From: an uncultured Clostridium sp.
GTDB lineage: Bacteria > Bacillota > Clostridia > Lachnospirales > Lachnospiraceae
Direction of reading: 5' to 3'
DNA length: 22,265 nt
Assembly: GCA_945946715.1 (NCBI GenBank)
Contig: CAMEWU010000007.1
Coordinates: 1-22,265 of the forward strand
Each line of letters opens with the position of its first letter. The stretch's first letter is position 1. Shown one piece after another: positions 14,458 to 21,798 of the stretch. The notes under the pieces are model-generated. The model was not told the DNA's origin, searched no databases, and saw only the letters and a program-made list of their open reading frames with translations. Both the position numbers and the translations under genes were made by a program.

Positions 14458-15498
14458 ATGCAGGATAAAAAGAGATTGTGTGTACTTTTCACAGTGCTTA
14501 TGTGCCTGGGCGTCACAGGTTGTAATAAGCAACCGGACACGACAATTAATATGACAGAACAAGTGACAGAGGATGTATCCGGGACTACCGGGGAAATTGT
14601 ACTTCCAACAGGCAATGGGAATATCCGAACGATTCCGGATGAGATACCGAAGGCATCTGAGGTACCGGAGAATCCCGGAAACAGAGAACATTTTTCGTTT
14701 CCGGCAGGAGATAATATGTATGTATTTACTGAAACAGATACATTGTGGCTCTATAATCAGTCCCAGATTACTACCTGTAAAACACAGTTTTTATTGAATG
14801 TGAAGGGAAAAAAAGTTGTGATTGCAGAACCGGATACTACCGAAACAGTGAATCTGGGGGCATACACAGAAGTATATACAGATGGTGTAGTAACGATATA
14901 TCGAACAGAGGACACGAATCAGATAAAAGAAGAGGAAGAAATGTATCTGACGGTATATGGTGTGACATATCAGGTTTTGTACTGGCAGGAATTAGTAACC
15001 AACCGTTCCATTACTTTGAAAAAACTATATGAGAGTCTGGCACAAATGGGAACGGCAATCCAGCCTGCAGAAAAAACGGAGACTTTGTCCAATGTTATTA
15101 CCGGCATGGGTGCAGAACCGGTCTTTGAGGATTATACACTGGCATTCCGAGAAGGTATAACCTGTTCCGGATATGTATTCTGCTCGCCGAACAGCAGTCA
15201 GGCAGACTATGATAATGTGATGATTTTTATGTCAATGATTGTACCGGAATGGAACGATAATGCTGTGTTGACAATTGAGAGAACGCCGGATTTTGAAGAA
15301 CGTCTGGAGGATACCGGTGAAACCTTTGACGGACATCCGATTCTGGTGGATTACATAGGAGAACTGAAATATTTTATTCTGAGTGAAGATGGAACCTGCG
15401 TTACTTTAAATGGAATTCCCGGCAATGCAGACACATATACGAAGAATTATTCTGCAAAGGAAGCGGCATATATCTTTGAACTTTTTTTGACAAAATAG
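14458..15498 (+). CDS. Putative lipoprotein of unknown function
   Basis: This 346-residue protein begins with a lipoprotein signal: positive MQDKKR, a hydrophobic stretch, and lipobox GVTGC with the lipid-bearing cysteine at 22. A Thr- and acid-rich linker (about 25-75) follows, as expected for a surface-anchored protein. The rest is a mixed alpha/beta extracytoplasmic domain that I do not recognise. It has no repeats, no obvious catalytic motif and no further TM segment. GAGAGGGG lies about 8 bases before the ATG. It is 51 bases after aspS and may be read from that transcript, while its last codons carry a strong promoter for the glycan genes downstream. A link to cell-wall polysaccharide is suggested only by that position. 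Confidence 0.85.
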   Translation: MQDKKRLCVLFTVLMCLGVTGCNKQPDTTINMTEQVTEDVSGTTGEIVLPTGNGNIRTIPDEIPKASEVPENPGNREHFSFPAGDNMYVFTETDTLWLYNQSQITTCKTQFLLNVKGKKVVIAEPDTTETVNLGAYTEVYTDGVVTIYRTEDTNQIKEEEEMYLTVYGVTYQVLYWQELVTNRSITLKKLYESLAQMGTAIQPAEKTETLSNVITGMGAEPVFEDYTLAFREGITCSGYVFCSPNSSQADYDNVMIFMSMIVPEWNDNAVLTIERTPDFEERLEDTGETFDGHPILVDYIGELKYFILSEDGTCVTLNGIPGNADTYTKNYSAKEAAYIFELFLTK

Positions 15499-15515
15499 TG
15501 CAGAATAACTATAAT
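15487..15515 (+). promoter_or_regulatory. Perfect consensus sigma-A promoter
   Basis: TTGACA (15487-15492) and TATAAT (15510-15515) match the consensus at 12 of 12 positions with the optimal 17-base spacer. The -35 box lies in the last codons of the lipoprotein gene and the -10 just after its stop (15496-15498). Transcription should start near 15522, giving a leader of about 55 bases before the sugar-phosphate transferase gene. No operator-like dyad is obvious around it, which suggests high, largely constitutive expression. Confidence 0.85.
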
Positions 15516-15576
15516 AGGAATAATATGTGGCAAATTGGAAAATCTTACATATAGAAAATGATGTAGGCGGTGCAGT

Positions 15577-16968
15577 ATGAAAAAAAATAAGCTTCACAGA
15601 TTTGAAACAATATTCTGGATGGCTGTAAAGGTGATTTTATATATTTGCATTATGGCAATTTATGTTTTTGTAATGGGTAGAGAAAACTTTGCTTTGATGC
15701 AGTTGTCTCGTACCATGGGTATTACTTTAACGACTTATGTCATAGTGGGATTACTGTTTCTTTCTATTTATGGTAAGTTTGATATTGGAAGACGAAAAAG
15801 TAAACCGATTATTTACTCTCTGGCGTTGGCAGTTTTTTTTACTGATTTAATTTCGTATTTGCAGTTAATGATTATGAATACTGTGACGCCAAGTATTTAT
15901 GCATTTCGATTGAGCAATCTTGGAGAACTAGTTCTGGCATTTCTGTTACAGTTGGTACTGATTATTATTGCAGTCTATGCCGGTAATGCGTTGTTTTTTA
16001 AAATCCACAGGCCGGAACGGTGTTGTGTAATTACTTCTTCTCAGGAGAATCTGAATGAAATTATTCGAGGCATCCGCAAGTATAAGAAGCAGTATGAAAT
16101 CGTTGAAATATTCGATTATCGGGATAAAATGCTGCTACGGAAGTTAAAGGATATTGACACCGTATTTATTTATAATATTCCCGTTCACTTGAGAAGCGAA
16201 ATAATGGGATACTGCTATCGGACACGAAAAAATGTATATTTTAATCCGGAAATCGAAGATATTATGGAGTTAAGCTCGGAATATTATCTTCTGGATGATA
16301 TTTCTTTGGTAAATTATAATGTAAAAGGGTTGACCATGGAGCAAAGAATTGCAAAACGCTGCATGGATATTGGCTTATCCTTATTTATGGGACTGATTAC
16401 GGCACCAATTTGGATTATTAGTGCCATTGTTATTAAGTGTTATGATGGGGGTCCGGTTCTTTTTAAACAAAACAGAGCCACTATTAATGGAAAGATATTT
16501 CGGGTATATAAGTTCCGGACTATGCGGGAGCATGTGGCAAATCGCTCTGTAACAGAAGATGATAACCGGATTACAAAGCCGGGGAAATTTCTGCGGAAGA
16601 CCCGGATTGATGAGCTTCCACAGTTGTTAAATATCTTAAAAGGAGATATGAGCTTCGTAGGACCAAGACCGGAGATGCTGGAAAATGTATATACCTATAC
16701 AGAAGAACTACCGGAGTTTAGGTATCGTCTGCGAGTAAAAGCCGGGCTGACCGGTTATGCACAGGTGGCAGGAAAGTATAACACAACGCCAAAGGACAAG
16801 CTGATGATGGATATGATGTATATTGAGAATTACAGTTTGTTTCGTGATATCCAGCTTCTGTTTCAGACTGCAATCGTTCTGCTAAAGACAGATAGTACAG
16901 AGGCCTTTGGGGAAGAGGATAAAAAAGAATATTTGTTTCGGGAAGTAAAGGAAAAGGAATTAGAATAA
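15577..16968 (+). CDS. Polyprenyl-phosphate sugar-phosphate transferase
   Basis: This 463-residue membrane enzyme transfers a sugar-1-phosphate from a nucleotide sugar to a polyprenyl phosphate, the first step of a cell-surface polysaccharide. It has the long WbaP-like layout: four N-terminal TM segments (about 12-34, 48-66, 77-99, 116-141), a cytoplasmic Rossmann-like region (147-245), a membrane-dipping hydrophobic helix (264-287), and the catalytic domain. That domain shows FKQNR (296-300), YKFRTM, RIDELPQLLN with the D345-E346 dyad, GDMSFVGPRPE and GLTGYAQVAGK. The first sugar cannot be deduced. AGGCGG lies 6 bases before the ATG. Its stop touches the glf start directly, and the perfect promoter upstream makes it the first gene of this unit. 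Confidence 0.92.
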   Translation: MKKNKLHRFETIFWMAVKVILYICIMAIYVFVMGRENFALMQLSRTMGITLTTYVIVGLLFLSIYGKFDIGRRKSKPIIYSLALAVFFTDLISYLQLMIMNTVTPSIYAFRLSNLGELVLAFLLQLVLIIIAVYAGNALFFKIHRPERCCVITSSQENLNEIIRGIRKYKKQYEIVEIFDYRDKMLLRKLKDIDTVFIYNIPVHLRSEIMGYCYRTRKNVYFNPEIEDIMELSSEYYLLDDISLVNYNVKGLTMEQRIAKRCMDIGLSLFMGLITAPIWIISAIVIKCYDGGPVLFKQNRATINGKIFRVYKFRTMREHVANRSVTEDDNRITKPGKFLRKTRIDELPQLLNILKGDMSFVGPRPEMLENVYTYTEELPEFRYRLRVKAGLTGYAQVAGKYNTTPKDKLMMDMMYIENYSLFRDIQLLFQTAIVLLKTDSTEAFGEEDKKEYLFREVKEKELE

Positions 16969-18126
16969 ATGAAGAAGTACGATTATGTGATTGTAGGCAG
17001 TGGTTTGTTTGCCGGAACTTTTGCATATGCAGCTACCACCAATGGCAAGAAGTGTCTGGTGATAGAAAAACGTTCGAATCTGGGTGGTAATATCTACTGT
17101 GAAAAGATAGAAGGCATACATGTTCATACCTATGGTCCTCATATTTTTCATACCAGTAATCGAAAGGTATGGGAATTTTTGAATGCGCTGGTTAGCTTTA
17201 ACCGATTTACAAATTCACCAATTGCAAATTACCATGGTGAAATATATAATATGCCTTTTAACATGAATACATTTAATAAAATGTGGCCGGAGGTTACCAC
17301 ACCGGAACAGGCAAAAGCAAAAATTGCCGAGCAAAGAAAGCGTATTACAGGGCATCCAAAGAATTTGGAAGAGCAGGCAATCAGCCAGGTAGGGGAAGAT
17401 ATTTATCGGAAACTGGTTAAAGAATATACAGAAAAGCAATGGGGACGGGATTGTAAGGATTTACCGGCCTTTATTATCAACCGTCTTCCGGTGCGGTATT
17501 CCTATGATAATAATTATTTTAATGACATGTATCAGGGAATCCCCATTGGAGGATATAATGCGTTGATAAAGGAGCTGTTTGCAGGTTGTGATGTACTGTT
17601 GAATACAGACTATAATGACAAGAGAGAAACCTATAATGAAATGGGAGAAAAAGTACTTTATACAGGTACGTTGGATTCCTTTTATGATTATTGTTATGGA
17701 AAATTAGAGTATCGAAGCCTTCGGTTTGAGACGGAAGTACTGGAACAAGAGAATTATCAGGGTGTGGCAGTTATGAATTTTACTGACCGGGAAACACCAT
17801 ATACCCGGATTATTGAACACAAGCATTTTGAATTTGGAACCCAGGAAAAGACAGTGATTACCAGAGAGTATCCGGTAAAATGGAAAGAAGGGATGGAACC
17901 ATATTATCCAATTAACGATGATAAAAATCAGGAATTGTATCATAAATACCAACAGCTGGCCAAAGGAGAACGACATGTGTTGTTTGGCGGACGTCTGGCA
18001 GAATATAAGTATTATGATATGGACAAAGTAATTGAATCAGCATTTGCTTTGATTGAAAAGGAATTAAATTGTGAGATGAACTATGGCAGGGAATACAAAA
18101 GTCAGTATTATTATGCCAGCCTATAA
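16969..18126 (+). CDS. glf: UDP-galactopyranose mutase
   Basis: This 385-residue FAD enzyme interconverts UDP-galactopyranose and UDP-galactofuranose, the donor for galactofuranose-containing glycans. The N-terminal dinucleotide-binding segment reads YDYVIVGSGLFAG, followed by VIEKRSNLGGN and TYGPHIFHTSN. EKQWGRDCKDLP, RLPVRYSYDNNYFNDMYQG and the C-terminal LFGGRLAEYKYYDMDKVI are further family signatures. Length is normal. It starts directly after the stop of the preceding gene (TAAATG), so translation is probably coupled. No galactofuranosyltransferase is in the window, so the acceptor glycan must be built by genes elsewhere. Confidence 0.96.
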   Translation: MKKYDYVIVGSGLFAGTFAYAATTNGKKCLVIEKRSNLGGNIYCEKIEGIHVHTYGPHIFHTSNRKVWEFLNALVSFNRFTNSPIANYHGEIYNMPFNMNTFNKMWPEVTTPEQAKAKIAEQRKRITGHPKNLEEQAISQVGEDIYRKLVKEYTEKQWGRDCKDLPAFIINRLPVRYSYDNNYFNDMYQGIPIGGYNALIKELFAGCDVLLNTDYNDKRETYNEMGEKVLYTGTLDSFYDYCYGKLEYRSLRFETEVLEQENYQGVAVMNFTDRETPYTRIIEHKHFEFGTQEKTVITREYPVKWKEGMEPYYPINDDKNQELYHKYQQLAKGERHVLFGGRLAEYKYYDMDKVIESAFALIEKELNCEMNYGREYKSQYYYASL

Positions 18127-18165
18127 GAAACCCTATTGTGTTTAAATTATAGTGAGGGATGATAT

Positions 18166-19386
18166 ATGGTGGATGAAATCAGAGTATTATTACAGCAGTA
18201 TAATCAGGAACATCTGTTAAAGTATATAGATGAATTGTCGAAACGTAAAAGAGAACGATTGTTTTCTCAGATTGAACAGATTGACTGGACGTTTTTGGAT
18301 TATCTGAAAAAGGAGCAGAAAAGCTGTGAAGGGATAATTCAGCCCTTAGGGGCAATGACATTGAATGAAATTGCTGTTCGGCAGGAGGAATTTCAAAAAA
18401 TCGGAATTCAACAGATTCAGGAGGGAAAGCTTTGTCTGCTATTGCTGGCAGGCGGACAGGGAACCCGGTTGGGATATGACAAACCGAAAGGCTGTTTCAA
18501 TATGGGAATCAATCGGGAGCTATCTATTTTTCAGTTATTGATGGAGCATATACGAAAGATAGTGAAGCAGACCGATACATGGATTCATTTGTATATTATG
18601 ACCAGTGATATTAATTTTTCGGATACAACTACTTTTTTTGAAGAACATGATAATTTTGGATATCATCCGGATTATATACATTTTTTTGTACAAGAATTGA
18701 ACCCGGTGACAGATTTTGATGGGAAGATTTTAATGACATCCAAATCCTCTCTGGCGCTTTCGCCAAACGGGAATGGAGGTTGGTTCAGTTCTATGAATCG
18801 GGCAGGTCTGTTAGAGGGTATTTTTGCATCTGACATAGAGTGGATTAATGTATTTTCTGTGGATAATGTATTACAGGGAATTGCAGATCCGGTCTTTTTA
18901 GGTGCTACGCTTCAAAGCGGTAGTATGTGTGGTGCCAAGGTAGTACGAAAGGTGAGTCCGGAGGAAAAGGTAGGAGCAATTTGTACAAAAAATGACAGAC
19001 CTCATATCATTGAATATTATGAGCTGTCGGAAGAAATGCGAAATCAAAGGAATGAGGATGGTTCCCTTGCTTATGGATTTGGCGTCACCCTGAATTACTT
19101 ATTTCCAATCGAGCGGTTAAAAGATACGTTAAATATTCATTTGCCTCTCCATGTGGTTAAGAAGGAAGTTCCTTATATGGATGAGTCGGGAGTTTTGGTA
19201 AATCCGACTCAGCCCAATGGATTGAAGTTCGAAACCCTTGCATTGGATTTGATTCATGAAATGGACAGCTGTCTGGTGTTTGAAATCGACAGAGAGAAAG
19301 AATTTGCACCGGTTAAGAATAAAATGGGTGTGGATTCCATTGATACTGCCAGGGAATTGTTGAGAAAGAACGGATATATATTATAA
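18166..19386 (+). CDS. UDP-sugar pyrophosphorylase, eukaryotic UAP/UGP-like
   Basis: This 406-residue nucleotidyltransferase belongs to the UDPGP type 1 family, whose members join UTP to a sugar-1-phosphate. The nucleotide loop is LAGGQGTRLGYDKPKG (94-109). PNGNGGWFSSM, FSVDNVLQ and the C-terminal PNGLKFETL resemble eukaryotic UDP-N-acetylhexosamine pyrophosphorylase more than bacterial GalU or GlmU. The exact sugar (glucose, galactose, GlcNAc or GalNAc) cannot be fixed by eye. GTGAGGGA lies 6 bases before the ATG. As last gene after glf and the transferase, it would supply nucleotide sugar to the same surface glycan. A terminator follows 16 bases after its stop. Confidence 0.88.
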   Translation: MVDEIRVLLQQYNQEHLLKYIDELSKRKRERLFSQIEQIDWTFLDYLKKEQKSCEGIIQPLGAMTLNEIAVRQEEFQKIGIQQIQEGKLCLLLLAGGQGTRLGYDKPKGCFNMGINRELSIFQLLMEHIRKIVKQTDTWIHLYIMTSDINFSDTTTFFEEHDNFGYHPDYIHFFVQELNPVTDFDGKILMTSKSSLALSPNGNGGWFSSMNRAGLLEGIFASDIEWINVFSVDNVLQGIADPVFLGATLQSGSMCGAKVVRKVSPEEKVGAICTKNDRPHIIEYYELSEEMRNQRNEDGSLAYGFGVTLNYLFPIERLKDTLNIHLPLHVVKKEVPYMDESGVLVNPTQPNGLKFETLALDLIHEMDSCLVFEIDREKEFAPVKNKMGVDSIDTARELLRKNGYIL

Positions 19387-19402
19387 GTGATGTTGAATGT
19401 GA

Positions 19403-19439
19403 ACAGCCGAACCATAAAGGTTCGGCTGTCTGTGTTTTT
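19403..19439 (+). terminator. Rho-independent terminator of the glycan operon
   Basis: ACAGCCGAACC (19403-19413) and GGTTCGGCTGT (19419-19429) pair perfectly over 11 bp with loop ATAAA; a TTTTT run ends at 19439. It lies between convergent genes. The reverse strand has no T-run after the stem, so it works mainly for the + strand. Confidence 0.9.
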
Positions 19440-19452
19440 GATAATAAAAGAC

Positions 19453-20391
19453 TTATAGGGTAATGGAACAATCATTATCATAAAGTGCTTTTAATGCAGA
19501 GTTATAATTGTAGTCTTCTGTTAAACAGAATTCTTTTGACCAGGTCATATAATAGGACCAAGGAACCCGGCTTTGTTGGAGTAGAGCAATATCAGGCAAA
19601 ACACCTACCTCGGCTAAAGCGGCTACTTTGGTGCTTCCGGTGTTTTGAATCAACTCATCATACTCTGCTTGGTAATCAGTAGCAGTATGAGGTTCTAAGT
19701 AAACATCCCGGGAAATCACATCTACATAGGCGTCTCCCGGATATCCTTCCTTCGCAGAAGAATTCCAGACCCATAGCAGGTGGTTTAGATGTTTAATATC
19801 TACATAATAGTGAAACATCAGCTTATATAGCTCCCGTCCCACAGTGTGACCCTGAGATCCCCACCAGAACCAATCCCCATCCGCTTCATGAAAAGGTCGC
19901 CATAGTACAGGAATATGTTCTTTCTGAAAATGGCAGAGTTGTTCTGCAATAACATCCATGTCATGATAGAATGCTGTCCGTTCCGGTGTGCCTTCGACCA
20001 GAATCTGACGAGGGTCAAAATCGGTAAATCTGGAATAAAAGCTCTTATCTCTTCCTCCAATTGGGGAAAACCAGTGGAAACAAATACTTACAATACCACC
20101 CGTTTCTTTTGCCCATTGGATAGCTGTGGTAACTGTATCCTTATTTTCTTCTATTTCTGTCAGACATTCTTCAGAGGCATCTTTATAATTAATGTTTGGA
20201 GAATAAGCCAACAGTTCAAATCCCTGAAGTTTTGGATATTTGCCGGTGATTTCATGAATGTGCGTACGTTCTTCCATAGGATTTGTCTGAGTATGCTGAC
20301 CGGTAATAATCTGTTTTCCGGCAGTATCATATAAGTATTGAAGCAGGTCACAGGCTTCTGGTGTTGCCAATCTATTTACAGGTGAAATCAT
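19453..20391 (-). CDS. GH26 beta-mannanase, predicted cytoplasmic
   Basis: This 312-residue glycoside hydrolase of family 26 cleaves beta-1,4-mannosidic bonds with retention. The acid/base Glu is E169 in LWRPFHEADGDWFWWG, and the likely nucleophile is E261 in ALAEVG; HWFSP (106-110) adds another conserved His. There is no signal peptide, TM segment or carbohydrate-binding module, so it probably acts inside the cell on imported manno-oligosaccharides, possibly releasing mannobiose. Its ATG overlaps the epimerase stop by 4 bases, with a strong AGGAGGT (20403-20397) 5 bases upstream. It is the second gene of a two-gene minus-strand operon that converges on the glycan genes. Confidence 0.92.
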   Translation of the reverse strand: MISPVNRLATPEACDLLQYLYDTAGKQIITGQHTQTNPMEERTHIHEITGKYPKLQGFELLAYSPNINYKDASEECLTEIEENKDTVTTAIQWAKETGGIVSICFHWFSPIGGRDKSFYSRFTDFDPRQILVEGTPERTAFYHDMDVIAEQLCHFQKEHIPVLWRPFHEADGDWFWWGSQGHTVGRELYKLMFHYYVDIKHLNHLLWVWNSSAKEGYPGDAYVDVISRDVYLEPHTATDYQAEYDELIQNTGSTKVAALAEVGVLPDIALLQQSRVPWSYYMTWSKEFCLTEDYNYNSALKALYDNDCSITL

Positions 20392-21560
20392 GCGATACCT
20401 CCTGTCCGTTTAATGATTTCTAAACACATTCTTCCGTTGTGATATGGACATTTCCATGGCTCTACAATAGGGAGACGACTGGAAGGAATACCATCTGCAT
20501 CTACCTCAGAATACCATTCAGAACCTGGTCTAGGGTCGATTAAGTGTTTTTCTATATAATCCCAGATGTCTTCAGCTGTGGACAGATAGCGGTCATCACC
20601 GGTTTTCTGATAAGCGTTATAGAATCCGATAATTGCCTCACATTGTACCCACCAGATGCGTGTAGTAAGAACCACACCCTTTTCACATTCTGCCATCACG
20701 GAATGGTTTTCATATGCTACTTTATAAATCTGTTCTGTTAAGTCTAAAATCATTGGTGCTAATTGCTGGCTTAGTGCTGAGTTGTTCAAGACACTTAAAG
20801 CACGGTCAATCAGCCAGGTTGCTTCAATATCATGGCCATAGGAATGGAGGTCCAGAATTGAATGCATATCCGCATCAAAGAAGACTTCCAGGCGATGAAG
20901 ACTTGGATTATATACAGTATTGTAAAATTCAGCAGTTGTCCAGGTTAAACGTTTTTCCACTTCGGCATCTCCACTGACACGGTACAACTCTGTATATGCT
21001 TCACAAACGTGAAGCAATGTGTTCATGGTTTTGTCGGCGATAACATTGTTTTCTGAAAGTTTGTCGTTTACGTTCGGTATAAAATCACGAGAATAGGATT
21101 CTCCATAACCGTCTCCTAAGCGGCATTTGGTCTCAATCAGGTGAAACAGATCCAGTGCATACCGGAGAGCTTCTTTCTTACCGGTAGCATCATAGTAAGA
21201 AGATAAAGCATAGATAGCAAATGCCTGATTGTAGGTATGCTTGGTAGAGTCATCAATGGCTCCGTCATAAGTCATGGACCAGAACACACCACCATATTCA
21301 GTATCCAGACAATAAGTTTTTAAGAATTCAAAAGCATGATCTGCATATGGAAGTACAGAAGCATCCTTGGTTGTTAAATATACGTTGGAGAAAAACCAGA
21401 GAATCCGGCTGTTTAAGATGCAGCCCTTTACTGCTTTTTTATCCAGTTTTAAATCAAAGTCTAACAGTCCATAGTAGCCGCCAAATTCCTTGTCAATCAT
21501 TCCTTTCCAAAATGGAAGAATACATTGGTTTAAATTTTCTGTAACCTTTTCCTTTAACAT
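20388..21560 (-). CDS. Cellobiose/mannobiose 2-epimerase
   Basis: This 390-residue enzyme of the N-acylglucosamine 2-epimerase superfamily converts the reducing-end glucose or mannose of beta-1,4 disaccharides. From ATG 21560 its residues fall on the numbering I recall for the Ruminococcus albus enzyme: R52, H184, H243 and E246 (SYGHDIEATW), W249, W304, E308 and H374 (CPYHNGRM). That match, and GGAGAG just upstream, support this start over ATG 21620, which adds 20 residues unlike the family. Next to an intracellular GH26, the likely substrate is mannobiose, turned into mannosyl-glucose for a GH130 phosphorylase. No GH130 gene is visible. The divergent AraC-type gene is the probable regulator. 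Confidence 0.93.
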   Translation of the reverse strand: MLKEKVTENLNQCILPFWKGMIDKEFGGYYGLLDFDLKLDKKAVKGCILNSRILWFFSNVYLTTKDASVLPYADHAFEFLKTYCLDTEYGGVFWSMTYDGAIDDSTKHTYNQAFAIYALSSYYDATGKKEALRYALDLFHLIETKCRLGDGYGESYSRDFIPNVNDKLSENNVIADKTMNTLLHVCEAYTELYRVSGDAEVEKRLTWTTAEFYNTVYNPSLHRLEVFFDADMHSILDLHSYGHDIEATWLIDRALSVLNNSALSQQLAPMILDLTEQIYKVAYENHSVMAECEKGVVLTTRIWWVQCEAIIGFYNAYQKTGDDRYLSTAEDIWDYIEKHLIDPRPGSEWYSEVDADGIPSSRLPIVEPWKCPYHNGRMCLEIIKRTGGIA

Positions 21561-21605
21561 TGTTTTCTCTCCGTAAAATAAGTGTATTTGTTTTATGTTG
21601 AGTTT

Positions 21606-21634
21606 ATTATAAAAAAGCAACCAATTATTTGCTA
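21606..21634 (-). promoter_or_regulatory. Candidate promoter of the epimerase-mannanase operon
   Basis: On the minus strand TATAAT (21611-21606) is a perfect -10 box, preceded after 17 bases by TAGCAA (21634-21629), which matches the -35 consensus at only 3 of 6 positions. A perfect -10 with a poor -35 is common at activator-dependent promoters, which fits control by the divergent AraC-type gene. The leader would be about 40 bases. Confidence 0.45.
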
Positions 21635-21663
21635 GAATAGAAAGATTAAAAAATAGAACAAAT

Positions 21664-21689
21664 CTCTTTTTTGAAATTGTGAAAAAGAG
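21664..21689. promoter_or_regulatory. Inverted repeat in the divergent control region
   Basis: CTCTTTTT (21664-21671) and AAAAAGAG (21682-21689) are perfect inverted copies separated by 10 bases. The right half covers the last base of the candidate -35 box of the regulator gene. The layout is that of an operator, but AraC-type proteins often bind direct repeats, so the binding protein is uncertain. Confidence 0.4.
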
Positions 21690-21705
21690 GCGTTAATGAT
21701 ATAAT
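21677..21705 (+). promoter_or_regulatory. Candidate promoter of the AraC-family gene
   Basis: TTGTGA (21677-21682; 4/6 match) and TATAAT (21700-21705; perfect) are 17 bases apart. Transcription would start near 21712, giving a leader of about 87 bases that begins in a hairpin. A second TATAAT at 21758-21763 has no -35 partner. Confidence 0.55.
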
Positions 21706-21706
21706 G

Positions 21707-21727
21707 TCACCAACCGAAGGTTGATGA
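21707..21727 (+). other. Hairpin at the start of the regulator leader
   Basis: TCACCAACC (21707-21715) and GGTTGATGA (21719-21727) pair with one mismatch around GAA. Further short complementary segments follow: GCGT/ACGC at 21733-21736 and 21745-21748, and TGATG/CATCA at 21722-21726 and 21738-21742. The leader could therefore fold in more than one way. I recognise no known riboswitch. Confidence 0.45.
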
Positions 21728-21798
21728 CCTGCGCGTACATCAGCACGCTTCAGATAATATAATGTAAAGAATCATACGATAAGAAAGAAGGAAAAGAA

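Noticed and set aside
21561..21620. Longer epimerase N-terminus from ATG 21620
   Set aside because: It would start upstream of the ribosome site GGAGAG and overlap the -10 region; active-site numbering fits the R. albus enzyme only from 21560.
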